A stretch of DNA of 50,977 nucleotides from Achromobacter insuavis (GTDB lineage: Bacteria; Pseudomonadota; Gammaproteobacteria; Burkholderiales; Burkholderiaceae_B), in assembly GCF_902859645.1 (NCBI RefSeq), contig NZ_CADIJR010000046.1:1-50977 (forward strand). Reading direction: 5' to 3'. Within the stretch, counting starts at the first letter, position 1, and every line of letters starts with the position of its first letter. Of this stretch, positions 36,801 through 42,548 are shown one piece after another. The notes beneath the pieces are model-generated. The model ran no database searches, had not been told where the DNA came from, and saw only the letters and a list, made by a program, of their open reading frames with translations. The position numbers and the translations under genes were made by a program.

Positions 36801-39548
36801 GCCGACGTTGTTGGCCGAGACGCTGCCCGCGCCGGTGATCACGATCGGACCGCCGTTGGCCTGCGCCTGCGTGATGTTCAGGTTGGTGCTGGTGCTGTCC
36901 AGGTACACGCCGCCGAGGCCGGCGTTGGCGGACACGGTGCTGGCGTTGGTCTTGATGGCGCGCGCGGGGCCGCCGATGATGCCTAGCTCGGCCGACAGCG
37001 TCAGCGAGGCGGTGGAGATGCTGGTGGCGTCGTTGCCGTCGTCGACGATGGTGCCGAGGAGCGAGGTCAGCGTGGCCGAGCCCGCCTTGATGTCGCCCAG
37101 CGTCAGGTGGGCGGAGGTCTGCGCGACCAGGCTGCCGGTGGTGTCGATCGCCTTCAGGTTCAACGTGCCGCTGTTATTGACGTAGATGCCGCCGCTGCCG
37201 CTGGTCGCGATCAGGGCGGCCGTCTGCGTGCGCAGCGCCTGCGCCGACGAACCGATGGCGCCCGTGCGGCCGTCGCCGCCGGCGGCGCTCAGGGTGATCT
37301 GGCTGGCGGTCAATTGTCCGGTCGGGGTGCCGAGGATGTGGCCGGCCGTCGACGTCAGGGCCAGCGTGCCGGCGCCCAGGCCGATGTCGCCGACGGTGAT
37401 GGTGCGGTCGCCGGTGAACGAGAAGTTCAGGCCCGACTGGTTGACCGTGTTCAGCTGGTAGCCGCCGTTGTCCTGCAGCGCGAAGGCCAGGCCCGGCGAG
37501 GTCAGCAGGAAGCTGTTGTTGGCGCCCGGTTGCGCGTGGCGGCTGGCGATGTCCAGCGAGGTCAGGGTCTGACGGTTGGCCACCGCCAGGTTGCCGCCGG
37601 TCGCCAGCGACAGCAGCGCCGTCTGGGTGTTGACCGGGGCGGCCAGGTCGCCGATGCTGCCGCCGCTGGCGTCCAGCTTGACGGTGTTGCCCGCCACCAC
37701 CTGGTTGGCGCCGCCGGTGTTGCGGATCGAGCCCGCGCTGGTGCGGATTTGCGCCGCGCCGGTGCCGGCGTTGATGACGTTGGCCAGGTTGATGTCGCCG
37801 GTGGCGTTCAGCGTGATCGCGCCGCCGCGGCTGGTCAGCTTGCCGATGTTGTCCAGCGTGCTGCCCACGCCCAGCGCTTCCAGCGTGATGGAGCCGCCCT
37901 GGGTGCTGATCTCGGTGTTCGAATTCTCGAAGCGGATGCCGCCCGTCTGGGTCGAGCGCATCGTGAAGCTGTGGCCGCTGGTGGTCTTCAGATTGATCGC
38001 GGCCATGTCCGCGACGGTGATCTGGCCGGTGGCTTCCAGCTTGATGTTGGTGGTGCCGGCCAGGCTTTCGAGCAGGCCGCGCGACACGGTGTTGTTGGCG
38101 GTGTTGGCGTCGCCGCCGTTGACGGTGCCGTCGCCGGCGTTGCCGTCCTGCGAGCCGCTGCCGCTGGCGGAGTCGACGATGCGCAGGTCGGTCGGGTCGA
38201 TCAGCAGCAGGCCGGTCTTGCCCTTGGGCGCGCGCAGGTCGGCCGAGCCGGTCAGGCCGATGTTCTTGTTGCTGGAGACTTCGGCGAAGCCGCCGTCGCC
38301 GCCCTGGGCGCCGCCGCGCGCCGACAGGCTGCCGGCGAACGCGGTGGCGTCGTTGGACCACATCGTGACGCTGCCGCCGTTGCCATTGATGAGCGCGTCG
38401 GCCTTGAGCGTGGCGCCCGCCGCCACCTTGACGGTGGACGACTTGCCGCTGAACGCGGCCGAGCCGTCGTCGGGCGCGACGCCCAGGCTGCCCAGCGCGA
38501 TCTCGCCGCCGCCCGCCGCGCCGGACACGTCGATCGCGGCGCCGCGCGCCACGTTGACGTGTTCGCCCGTCACCACGACCTTGCCGCCGCGCTCGCCGGC
38601 GCCGGCGCCGGTGGCGTCGACGGTGCCGGCCACATTGACCGTGCCGGCGTCGCCGCCGGACAGCACGATCTTGCCGTTCTTCGTGCCCACCGCCTTGGCG
38701 CTGATGATGCCGTCGGTGTTGACCACGTTGTCGATCACGCCCTTGACGGCGCGCGCCGTCAGCAGCACCGTGCCGCCGTCGGCGCGGATCACGCCGGCGT
38801 TGGTCACCAGGGCCGAGACCGGCTTGCCGTCGGCGTCCTTGGGCAGTTCGTTGACGGTCGAGGTGGCGTCGAAGCTCAACAGGCCGTCGCCATGGAAGTC
38901 GACCGTGACGGTCTTGGCGCCGGCCAGGGCCACGCGGCCCAGCTTGGCCTCGATCACGCCCGAGTTGCGCACCGCGGGCGCCACCAGCACGGCCAGGCCG
39001 CTGTCCTTGATGCTGATCGTGCCCTCATTGACGATCATGGCGTTCGCCTTGGGCGAAGCCTGGTCGAACTTGTACTTGCCCGCCAGGAAGTCCTTGTCGC
39101 TGATGTTGGCGGTGGTGGCGACCAGGCCGCCCACGTCCACGCGCGAGCCCTTACCGAACAGGACGCCGTTCGGGTTGACCAGGATCACGTTGCCGTTGGC
39201 GTTGAGGCGGCCGAAGATGGCCGACGGATCATTGCCGACCACGCGGTTCAGCGTGATGCTGTTGCTGCCCGGCTGACGGAAATTGACCGTCTCGTTGGCG
39301 CCGATGCTGAAGTCCTTCCAGTTGATGATCGCCTTGCCGGTCGACTGGTTGATGTCCAGCGTGCCGTTGCCGCGGTCATTGATGGTCGCTCCGCCGGCCA
39401 CGACGTTGCCGCCGGTGGGGTTGGCGTGGGCGCCGCCGGAGACCAGCGAGCCGATCACCATGGCCATGGTGGTCAGCGCGGGCAGGGGCGGGGCCTTCAG
39501 GGACGGGCGGCGGGCGGATTGGGCGAGGATGCGGGATTGACGATTCAT
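24879..39548 (-). CDS. Giant TpsA exoprotein, filamentous-haemagglutinin-like adhesin
   Basis: One unbroken frame of 4889 residues. A long signal peptide ends near residue 42 (AHA then NPTGG). The two-partner-secretion domain (about 44-290) shows NWKDFSIGANETVNF, VNPNGVLFGKG (NPNG at 125-128) and the ADGGTVLLTA region. The rest is a predicted beta-helical rod in two repeat zones: about residues 700-2870 and about 3720-4530. I noticed no cysteines on reading. The C-terminus (after about 4600) is non-repetitive and has no barrel, so secretion needs the TpsB encoded 24 bp upstream. The likely role is adhesion or biofilm. The frame is intact despite 14.7 kb of repeats, which argues for selection. 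Confidence 0.93.
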   Translation of the reverse strand: MNRQSRILAQSARRPSLKAPPLPALTTMAMVIGSLVSGGAHANPTGGNVVAGGATINDRGNGTLDINQSTGKAIINWKDFSIGANETVNFRQPGSNSITLNRVVGNDPSAIFGRLNANGNVILVNPNGVLFGKGSRVDVGGLVATTANISDKDFLAGKYKFDQASPKANAMIVNEGTISIKDSGLAVLVAPAVRNSGVIEAKLGRVALAGAKTVTVDFHGDGLLSFDATSTVNELPKDADGKPVSALVTNAGVIRADGGTVLLTARAVKGVIDNVVNTDGIISAKAVGTKNGKIVLSGGDAGTVNVAGTVDATGAGAGERGGKVVVTGEHVNVARGAAIDVSGAAGGGEIALGSLGVAPDDGSAAFSGKSSTVKVAAGATLKADALINGNGGSVTMWSNDATAFAGSLSARGGAQGGDGGFAEVSSNKNIGLTGSADLRAPKGKTGLLLIDPTDLRIVDSASGSGSQDGNAGDGTVNGGDANTANNTVSRGLLESLAGTTNIKLEATGQITVADMAAINLKTTSGHSFTMRSTQTGGIRFENSNTEISTQGGSITLEALGVGSTLDNIGKLTSRGGAITLNATGDINLANVINAGTGAAQIRTSAGSIRNTGGANQVVAGNTVKLDASGGSIGDLAAPVNTQTALLSLATGGNLAVANRQTLTSLDIASRHAQPGANNSFLLTSPGLAFALQDNGGYQLNTVNQSGLNFSFTGDRTITVGDIGLGAGTLALTSTAGHILGTPTGQLTASQITLSAAGGDGRTGAIGSSAQALRTQTAALIATSGSGGIYVNNSGTLNLKAIDTTGSLVAQTSAHLTLGDIKAGSATLTSLLGTIVDDGNDATSISTASLTLSAELGIIGGPARAIKTNASTVSANAGLGGVYLDSTSTNLNITQAQANGGPIVITGAGSVSANNVGSGGGAINLTGNSIAAGQINAGSGNVTLTARAGSITGNAASLITGNVVTLLAPASNTAYTVGTAGIYLRTAANELHATGGSIYLNQAQGSVLLDDLKASNGIYVTGVANLTANMLDAGNGTLSLNAQGGNILRANANSALAGSSINLQAKQHIGTASDHINTATTSLTLGSGGDIYVDNPAKTLTYLAINNWHADPARRNTLQVAAPFLNFDVNDDLGNAYELKQVYSSLLNQFSFTGDQSLKLGNIRAGSNITLTSTQGSILDDGIADMRVTANNVSLTAAQDIGTSANYVAINAPGLTLDTRGNLYATDIADLNSLTVYARHKAADDRYTLDVRAPSLLFNITDDVGGHTIREVRDSNWINFSFNSDRDITVGSIDAGYSGSITLNAAGDLRDDGNKQTRLLANSVNLIAGKAVGATGTGYLDVLTGYLSGTASNGGFYVQLPNPTGANNYTGIVTLNNITASDAVQIDLRQGDALLANTVRSNNGSVTLNVANGSLYGNGSGSIYAGGNDITLSAAGAIGGMYNGAVRYVGVGAAGQANVQATAGTDIYLNGTTGNIKLTRLEAGTGQIGYTQSSGNTTLGSLRAGGAATLANTGGSLLDDGDAATLIRASNIALTASGAIGAAGAALTLQAPDVSLTSGGNIAVDSLTGLTRLNVTRNGSANGVYSITAPNLTAFTVTDDGLGIHLADIASSTNLDFGFTANNKNLLVGNIDAGANGKVSLVSGLNIANDNPASPGAIRAATVALTAGSNGSIGTSATGGALALTGASALSLTAGNNMYVGSDTVLRSLAINSLKNAGSASTFAISGGAGQVITISDDGTTQYLQQVTGGLTDFSFSGRKNIQVGTLTASNTISLTTTGGGVNSSITSDGTAGRITAGSVTLSATGSDSYTARDANTGAIGTSGRALRLSTSNLAITNNGDINLNNGGLALNSLNLYLSRRDAGSVNFDTNSYAFGGLGSQVMSISGGTNLAIGANMSGAALTVNTDTSITLNTINTGSGSVSLTSRYANSDLAPTIGGSGMVTANNVSLSALGTNGSVSAQTNTANLAVASAGNVSIANSKQFDSLSLTANHSSSSGSVNNTYNISATGMTAFSLSDSTGTAGLTLNNITNSGNLALSISSDRSLTVNNVTTAAGGSVTLASNGTIYGNSSSASLPNITTSALTLNAGSVTGTYATNQPLFVSVDSLSSNIRGSLWVSNNKSLTLRDNSATSSAQVNVTNGSITQGAGRFVTPVLTLTATQSIGVAGNEILTDTRQLTTQSGRNLYLDNASDLFSLNITANHANSALDNVLQVAAKGLTFNVTDAGSYVMTQVSDLTGLNFSFNGDRTLYVGNVDVGPANTVSLGAYGSGAHILNLTPTSHITGDVVTLGTSGQIGVASGDNSGSIHTTTGELYLTAGSHVYLDNDRDLASLSLYATGSSAATYQILSNELLFDVAHNGSRLQVNEVRDNTGLNLMLSSNVGQDIGIIDTTQNGTVRLSSNNSILGSADDSQRVTAASVQITTQGSGAIGAVGREINLSAPLVNIQNVGDVYIDSNRHIDALTLYSTGNGARSYSINSPTRDGGSIVFQAADGGSGSSAGLVLTKVEDKGGLNLSVTSDRTITVGAINVGYDSVVLNSRGGSLLGDGDANTKIDAAGLTLTAANAIGAAGAGNAIDTRVSTLSGRADNGGAFITVEGNTSLPSLTSTGASSVSNTTGDIELGTVNTNGNTFTVNNTGGSILSGTINNATSVNLTANGSIGNKSAIRTNALNGGTTTVTLSATKTDRADGSIALTETYGLQATSVTAPGDITLTADTGNNGRNLTVGTVTSTDGAVTLSTARGSIIGIDNSNLVTGKSVSLTANYGTASKIGTSNAALLHLNTEKLTMATPGSIYVDNLADLSDLTIIRNNAQGSNLGSAGFLTIGAKNLLFSGGDSSNATALTIVRDTTGLNFTYQAIGAINVHDIDVTQNGSVNLSTNPYYTTGGSIQGMNASSKIVAGDLTLSTATGNTPNTIGSAGLALNTQVKNIAATASGGIWLKQNGSINLGNLRAGGDLSVTTTTGDILVGTVSYGTGNALTLNAQTGSILYGGGTLSGAGTGAITLTAQNGIGTRDAAIKIAAPNSPVSATVTGDGSLYLDSSGNLLGGLTTSVANGETRITGNGSLALTSVTSGTDAAGNDISVKTTSGNITVKNVQAGANHGQVTLNAENGSILADAAGATVKAYGVALNGANAVGAVNGRINATGQRVEVTTNGGMYLAADNNSVYSYLSGNTIDIAAAGNLQIANAIASNGTIKIVGNGNNSQLVAGNIDAGAGTVNIDFSKTGSTIVDDREESTRIIGNTVTLKAGAGIGGAAGSPDNLQTTAANIIAEVTGSGSLYLNDNRAAGTTLASVITQDGAIGITTAGPTLVTSAVSKTSSANNGISIATTSGDLSINTIDAKQAGDVTLQAAGSIKGALVGNLITGNSLTAIAGGSIGSAAYLANGTGGIALRTNLGALGNLSTAADGAVIVLNNVGTRALTANSGNIQQAGANSSVYLTSAGDLDASGGMSNTADNLLLSSGGTLKLAAAGVQANGTVTLKGTQDVVAAGAAPRTINVKGTTVSFSSGAAGGNTNLVTEASSVAASLTGTTTPANLTLTNTGALDASLSTANGDINATATGTLTAAATAAGSNRTITLTSQHGNVEIDTVNAGAANGTVVLSAAEGSLLGLGNSLIANSLDLTSKTGIGTSADHVTTTARNLKANVLGSGDIYVDGSGPLTLGRVATADGNIGIGATGNLVSAVGLSAGNSGDVTLASSAGNVTVSHDIASTDVHDLSVSGAAIAMAAANTSGSQAYSGNVTLNGDLTGSAIGITGSATLAGAKRTLTANGANGGVALSGTLNGGAQQAVIVASDGDVTLGGNASNLASLTITGNNIDLRQVTSTGAQQYNGATTLRGAYTTTNGAFGVDGATTLASAVSVSTGSGAVAFTGGVSGANALTVTSSGTTTYGGAVDIASLNQAGTGGTAINGGSVTTSGAQTYAGHVELGDDAVLTGATVTLANGVDGAHALEIDGAASLTGAIGATTKLASLTLDGSATLNAGTIATTGNQRYKGAVTLGRDHTLSTTSGNVAFDSTLNGSRDLHVASTAGGNVSFDAVGGATQRLGNLSIDTAGTTAFNGSVYAASLQTDDPGAVTIKGERIDTTGVLRFGELVTLASNVTLKGSSITLAQGANSTDEQQGLTLQGPAVIGGPVGAGANGRLAYLTVENDVELGGGPIKTVGEQSYQGKVWLTDATQMSTSNAKVTFSDTVASRGATANGLTVSSGSGDVRFTQQVGDATTGRLGALAINSNGATTFDKAVYAASVNTDVGGTVAINGGLVDTTGTQSYGERAVFSTDTVLKGSTVSLLGGGDGGHDLTIDGDAVLKGPLGANDPLANLTVKGNATLGAGTITTVGEQSYQGNVTLGGNVTVTSRQGDIGFDRAVDGGGGLTVVASQGDVTFSGPVGQGTRLGDLKVSAAGDIVLDGPVRAASVQTGGNGDVLINGGSIDTTGAQQYGQHVILSGVDTTLTGANVQLKAGVDGTQPGQQGLVIVGNADIQGDVGATTPLRTVAVTGATTLSGGKTHTTGDQVYNGAVTLKGDRDLTSDTGSVILGSKLDGGNGNNLNVNAAKNIQVAGDATGLGSLTLRAVDTIVFNGDVSAYRVQQLEAKTASYNGAVRASGPDGIDISGGTVSFGKDVTADTGAIRIANTSPTGTTSFGGGSTVKAATGFTQTGGAGLTLPAQLLVTQGPINLGAPAKLQGGNAVIQTNGDITAIGLTGPQTSLTLASGSGALRIGLNDADPSHKLDVAGLTVPNAGSADMWGTIGGKTGSMAATTIRSSLTGAPYYMNGATWGQTDVIDRLAAVTAPRSVIPSTPTANPLFQGTVPSKGFGPDVLGAFADPQVLTVASAFSWQLPSGDNAVLTVPNGNGPVLHTPAGNPQRPAVEGIPPADDARRELDIQSRTL
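25985..28362 (-). repeat. TpsA C-terminal repeat zone (TTG-x-Q-x-Y units)
   Basis: Ten copies of a motif like TTGAQxYxGxVTL start near 28340, 28065, 27785, 27562, 27270, 27045, 26735, 26520, 26230 and 26002. In the later copies the spacing alternates between about 220-230 and 280-300 bp. The true unit there is therefore a two-part super-repeat of about 520 bp (about 173 residues). Confidence 0.85.
30950..37440 (-). repeat. TpsA central repeat zone (FSFTGDRTITVG units)
   Basis: Ten variants of LNFSFTGDRTITVGDI lie near 37410, 36085, 35700, 34685, 34275, 33430, 32815, 32400, 31990 and 30975. Between them run recurring TLTS..GSILDDG, IG....A and GDIYVDN..DL..L elements. Several neighbouring copies are about 385-415 bp apart (about 135 residues), while larger gaps contain diverged units. 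Confidence 0.8.
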
Positions 39549-39572
39549 GGTCGGTCGCTTTTCTGTCGCGGA

Positions 39573-41306
39573 TTAGTACTGGGCCGAGAGGCTGAAGAAC
39601 ACGCGGGGATCTTTGTTGCCCTGGGTCAGGACATCGGAGCTCATGGGCTTGGCCACTTCGATCGTGGCGTACAGGTTCTTGGTCAGGTTGGCGCGCATGC
39701 CGGCGCCGTAGGAGGACAGCTTGGCGCGGGTCAGCAGCGCGCTTTCGCTGCGCGACCAGATGTGGCCGCCGTCCACGAACGTGTAGACGTGCGCGCCGCT
39801 GGGCAGGAAGCGGTCGGTGGACACGGCGTAGCGCAGTTCCAGCGACGCGGCCACGCCCGAGTCGGCGGACATTTCGCCGTCGTCGTAGCCGCGGCCGAAG
39901 TTGGGGCCGCCCAGCGCGAATTCCTCGCTGGCCAGCAGCGGGCGGGCGCTATATTGGCCGGCGAAGGTGGCCACCAGGCTGAAGCGGTCGGACAGCTGCT
40001 GCAGGCGGGTCAGTTCGGCGGTGAGTTTCAGGAAGTCCGGGCGGCCCTTGGCGCGCGAGGCCAGCTCGTTGCCTTCCTTGGAAGCGCCCATCGCGTCCAG
40101 GCCCTGGTGCACCGTGCCGCGCACGGCGGTGATGCCGTTCCAACTGTCGGTGCGGTCATAGCTCAGGCCGGCGCGCAGCACGCGCAGGCGGTCGCGCGTG
40201 AAGGGAATGTCGATGATGTCGGTGGCGACGTTGCGCACGTCCAGCATGCCGAAGGCGCGCAGGTTCTCCAGGCGCGACCGGATCAGCGGATAGGTGACGG
40301 TGGCCGAATAGGCCTGCACGTCGCTGGCGACGTTCAGCGGCGCCAGTTCGCGGCCCGGCTCGCTCTTGGCGTAGCTGGCGGCCACGTCGACGGTGGCGCC
40401 GCTGTCGGACACCAGCATGTTGTAGTTGGCGCCCACGGCCTTGCTGCGGTAGGCCGGGAAGCCCATGCGGCCGGTCAGGGTCAGGCTGTCGGCGCGGCCG
40501 CCGAACGAATTGAGCGTGATCTGGCCGGTCATTTCGCTCCAGCCCAGGTAGGGCGAGGCGCGGTTGTCGATGCCCAGGCGCGCGTCGACCGCCTTGCGTT
40601 CGCTGTGCACCACCAGCACCGAGCCGCCCACTTCCTTGGGCGAGGCCTCCAGCGTGGCGCGCACGGTCAGGCCGTTCAGGTCGTTGGCCAGCAGCAGCTG
40701 GCGCTCGACTTCCGCCACGTTGATGGGGCGCACGCCGCGCAGGCGCTGCACCAGCTTCTCGACCGCCGCCTGGGCCGGGCCGATATCGCCGTCGTACTTC
40801 ACGTCGGCGATGTAGCCCTCGACCACCATGATGCGGAAATGGCCATCATCGATGGTCTGCGCCGGCACGATCACGCGCGTGGTGACGTAGCCGTCATTGC
40901 GGTAGCGCAGCTCGATCTCGTTGGCCACCTTGAAGGCGTCCGCGACGGTGATGGTCTTGCCGACCAGCCCCTGGTAGAGCGGGCGCAGCGAATCGGCCGG
41001 GTAGCGGGTCACGCCTTCCACGCGCATGTCGGTCAGCGTGAAGGTCAGCTTGTCGGCGCCGGCGGGCGCTTCGGTCGCGCCGCCTTGCTCCACGGTCACG
41101 GACGGCGCGGCCGGGGTGCTTTCCGGCAAGACGGGTTGCGGCAGCTGGCGGCCAGGTTCGGCGCCTGACGGCAGGCGCAACTGCACGTTCTGCGCGGCCA
41201 CTGGTCCGGCGGCGAGCGCCAACACCACGGCGGCAAAGCCGGCGCGCAAGGAGAAGGGAGGCTGGCGGAGAACGGCGGGGCGGCGGGAGTGGGCTAGGCG
41301 GCGCAT
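39573..41306 (-). CDS. TpsB outer-membrane transporter (FhaC/ShlB family)
   Basis: A 577-residue two-partner-secretion translocator. A signal peptide (about residues 1-38, ending VAAQ) and a Pro-rich linker precede two POTRA domains (about 85-240), which include FTLTDMRVEGVTRYP and IVPAQTIDDGHFRIMVVEGYI. The 16-strand barrel follows. The conserved L6 tip motif appears as FGRGYDDGE near residue 470, and the chain ends in an aromatic Tyr. It lies 24 bp upstream of tpsA, so it is the dedicated exporter. No ribosome site is obvious before the ATG. The first gene of the operon, it starts next to the AT-rich region shared with the regulators. Confidence 0.95.
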   Translation of the reverse strand: MRRLAHSRRPAVLRQPPFSLRAGFAAVVLALAAGPVAAQNVQLRLPSGAEPGRQLPQPVLPESTPAAPSVTVEQGGATEAPAGADKLTFTLTDMRVEGVTRYPADSLRPLYQGLVGKTITVADAFKVANEIELRYRNDGYVTTRVIVPAQTIDDGHFRIMVVEGYIADVKYDGDIGPAQAAVEKLVQRLRGVRPINVAEVERQLLLANDLNGLTVRATLEASPKEVGGSVLVVHSERKAVDARLGIDNRASPYLGWSEMTGQITLNSFGGRADSLTLTGRMGFPAYRSKAVGANYNMLVSDSGATVDVAASYAKSEPGRELAPLNVASDVQAYSATVTYPLIRSRLENLRAFGMLDVRNVATDIIDIPFTRDRLRVLRAGLSYDRTDSWNGITAVRGTVHQGLDAMGASKEGNELASRAKGRPDFLKLTAELTRLQQLSDRFSLVATFAGQYSARPLLASEEFALGGPNFGRGYDDGEMSADSGVAASLELRYAVSTDRFLPSGAHVYTFVDGGHIWSRSESALLTRAKLSSYGAGMRANLTKNLYATIEVAKPMSSDVLTQGNKDPRVFFSLSAQY

Positions 41307-41726
41307 GGATACGTAAGTGATAATTCGTTACAATCAGAATTAAACGAAACTATTCGATATATTTCGTAAACATCAATAAACAAAGTTTCTAAAGTTCTTT
41401 ACAACTATCCGGCACTGCGGGATTCTTGCCTGGGCAATGGCATCTTTTCGGATGCTTCACGGAGAGGGCTTGCCGGACGTGCCGTCCCGGTATCTGCGGG
41501 ATGTTGTGATCGGGAGACGCTGCGGCGGTCCGGGTCGACGAAGCGCTACCTTTTCCGGCAAGTTGCCCTATGTAACAAACACTATCATGTGTGAACAATG
41601 ATTGCGCTTGCGAGGTTTGCCGGAATGCAGGGCACGTTTGCCACAAGGAAAAATATTCATAAACCCGCGACGGTTTCGTCGCGTGTTACCAACGCGCGCC
41701 CCCACCGGCATGAAAGAATGCGCGGC
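41307..41726. other. 420-bp intergenic regulatory region between tpsB and the REC-AraC gene
   Basis: No convincing gene lies here. The left part (41310-41410) is strongly AT-rich compared with the surrounding DNA and holds the likely tpsBA promoter. On the minus strand TTGTTT and TATATC, 16 bp apart, are candidate -35/-10 elements. The right part (about 41410-41726) is of average composition, with the regulator start near 41727. Confidence 0.6.
41344..41367. promoter_or_regulatory. ACGAAA-N12-TTTCGT inverted repeat upstream of tpsBA
   Basis: ACGAAA (41344-41349) and TTTCGT (41362-41367) are perfect inverted half-sites with centres 18 bp apart, 40-60 bp before the tpsB start and within the AT-rich patch. 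Position and symmetry fit an activator or repressor dimer site, with the divergent REC-AraC protein as the first candidate. Confidence 0.45.
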
Positions 41727-42548
41727 ATGAACGACGCCGCCTCCCATCCGCTCCTTCCTGGCCAGCTTGCGGGCCTGCGCGTGCTGGTCGTCGAGGACCG
41801 GCCCGAGGACCGCATGCTGCTGGTGGATTTCCTGACCAGCCAGGACTGCCGGGTCTATGTGGCCGAGGATGGCAACGACGGCTACCGCAAGGCGCAACTG
41901 GTGCAGCCGGACATCATCCTGATGGACGTGAACATGCCGGTCTGCGACGGCCTGGCGGCCTGCCGGCTGCTGAAAGCCGACCAGGCCACGCGCGCCATTC
42001 CCATCATCTTCCTGACCGCCGCCGCCTTGCCCACCGAGCGGGTGGCGGGGCTGTCGGCGGGCGCGGTCGACTATGTCGCCAAGCCGTTCGATTTCGAGGA
42101 AGTGCGCCTGCGCCTGCTGATCCACCTGCGGGTGGCGCCGGTCCCGGCGCCCGCGCCGGCGCCGGTCGAGGCGGCGCCCGGGGACGGCACCTCGGCGGTC
42201 GCCGCCGGCACCTCGCTCGACGGGGTGCTGTTCCGCGCCGCGCGCAAGCTGCTGCGCGAACGGCTCGACCACACGCCCGAGCTGGTGGCCCTGGCCCAGG
42301 CGCTGGGCACCAACGCGCGGCGCCTGAACCAGGCCTTCCGGCGCTGCGCCGGCACCACCGTGTTCGAGTTCCTGCGCGAAGAGCGCATGCGCGAGGCGCG
42401 CCGCCTGCTGTGCGAGACCGGCCTGGACATCCAGGCGATTTCGCAGGCGGTGGGCTTTGGCAACCGTGGCAATTTCTCCACCGCTTTCCGCGAGCGTTTC
42501 GGCATGGCGCCGACCGCCTTGCGCCAGGAACGGGATCCGCATGCGTAG
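41727..42548 (+). CDS. Response regulator with receiver and AraC-type DNA-binding domains
   Basis: A 273-residue regulator. The receiver domain (about residues 14-130) has the acidic pair in VVEDRPEDR, phospho-acceptor D67 (ILMDVNMPV) and the Lys in YVAKPFD. An Ala/Pro-rich linker (about 135-160) leads to a C-terminal AraC helix-turn-helix pair (about 175-270) with FEFLREERMREARRLL and ISQAVGFGNRGNFSTAFRERFG. I chose the ATG at 41727, with GAAAG about ten bases upstream; ATGs at 41718 or 41598 are possible. Its stop overlaps the hybrid kinase start by eight bases. It faces away from tpsBA across the shared promoter region and is the likely regulator of that operon. Confidence 0.92.
   Translation: MNDAASHPLLPGQLAGLRVLVVEDRPEDRMLLVDFLTSQDCRVYVAEDGNDGYRKAQLVQPDIILMDVNMPVCDGLAACRLLKADQATRAIPIIFLTAAALPTERVAGLSAGAVDYVAKPFDFEEVRLRLLIHLRVAPVPAPAPAPVEAAPGDGTSAVAAGTSLDGVLFRAARKLLRERLDHTPELVALAQALGTNARRLNQAFRRCAGTTVFEFLREERMREARRLLCETGLDIQAISQAVGFGNRGNFSTAFRERFGMAPTALRQERDPHA

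Noticed and set aside
25985-37440. Regular repeats considered as a CRISPR array or mobile-element array
   Set aside because: Units are diverged, all in one coding frame, much longer than CRISPR repeats, and no cas or transposase gene is present.
37107-41168. Open frame of 1353 codons on the plus strand across tpsA and tpsB
   Set aside because: Same shadow effect. It spans two clearly coding minus-strand genes and their gap, with no recognisable protein motif.
41340-41410. BvgA-type TTTC-heptad sites upstream of tpsB
   Set aside because: Sequences such as TTTCGTA and TTTCTAA occur, but spacing is irregular and the patch is AT-rich enough for chance matches. The symmetrical ACGAAA/TTTCGT site is better supported.
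41389-41646. 85-codon minus-strand frame in the tpsB upstream gap
   Set aside because: No ribosome site, no family resemblance, and it overlaps the probable promoter region.
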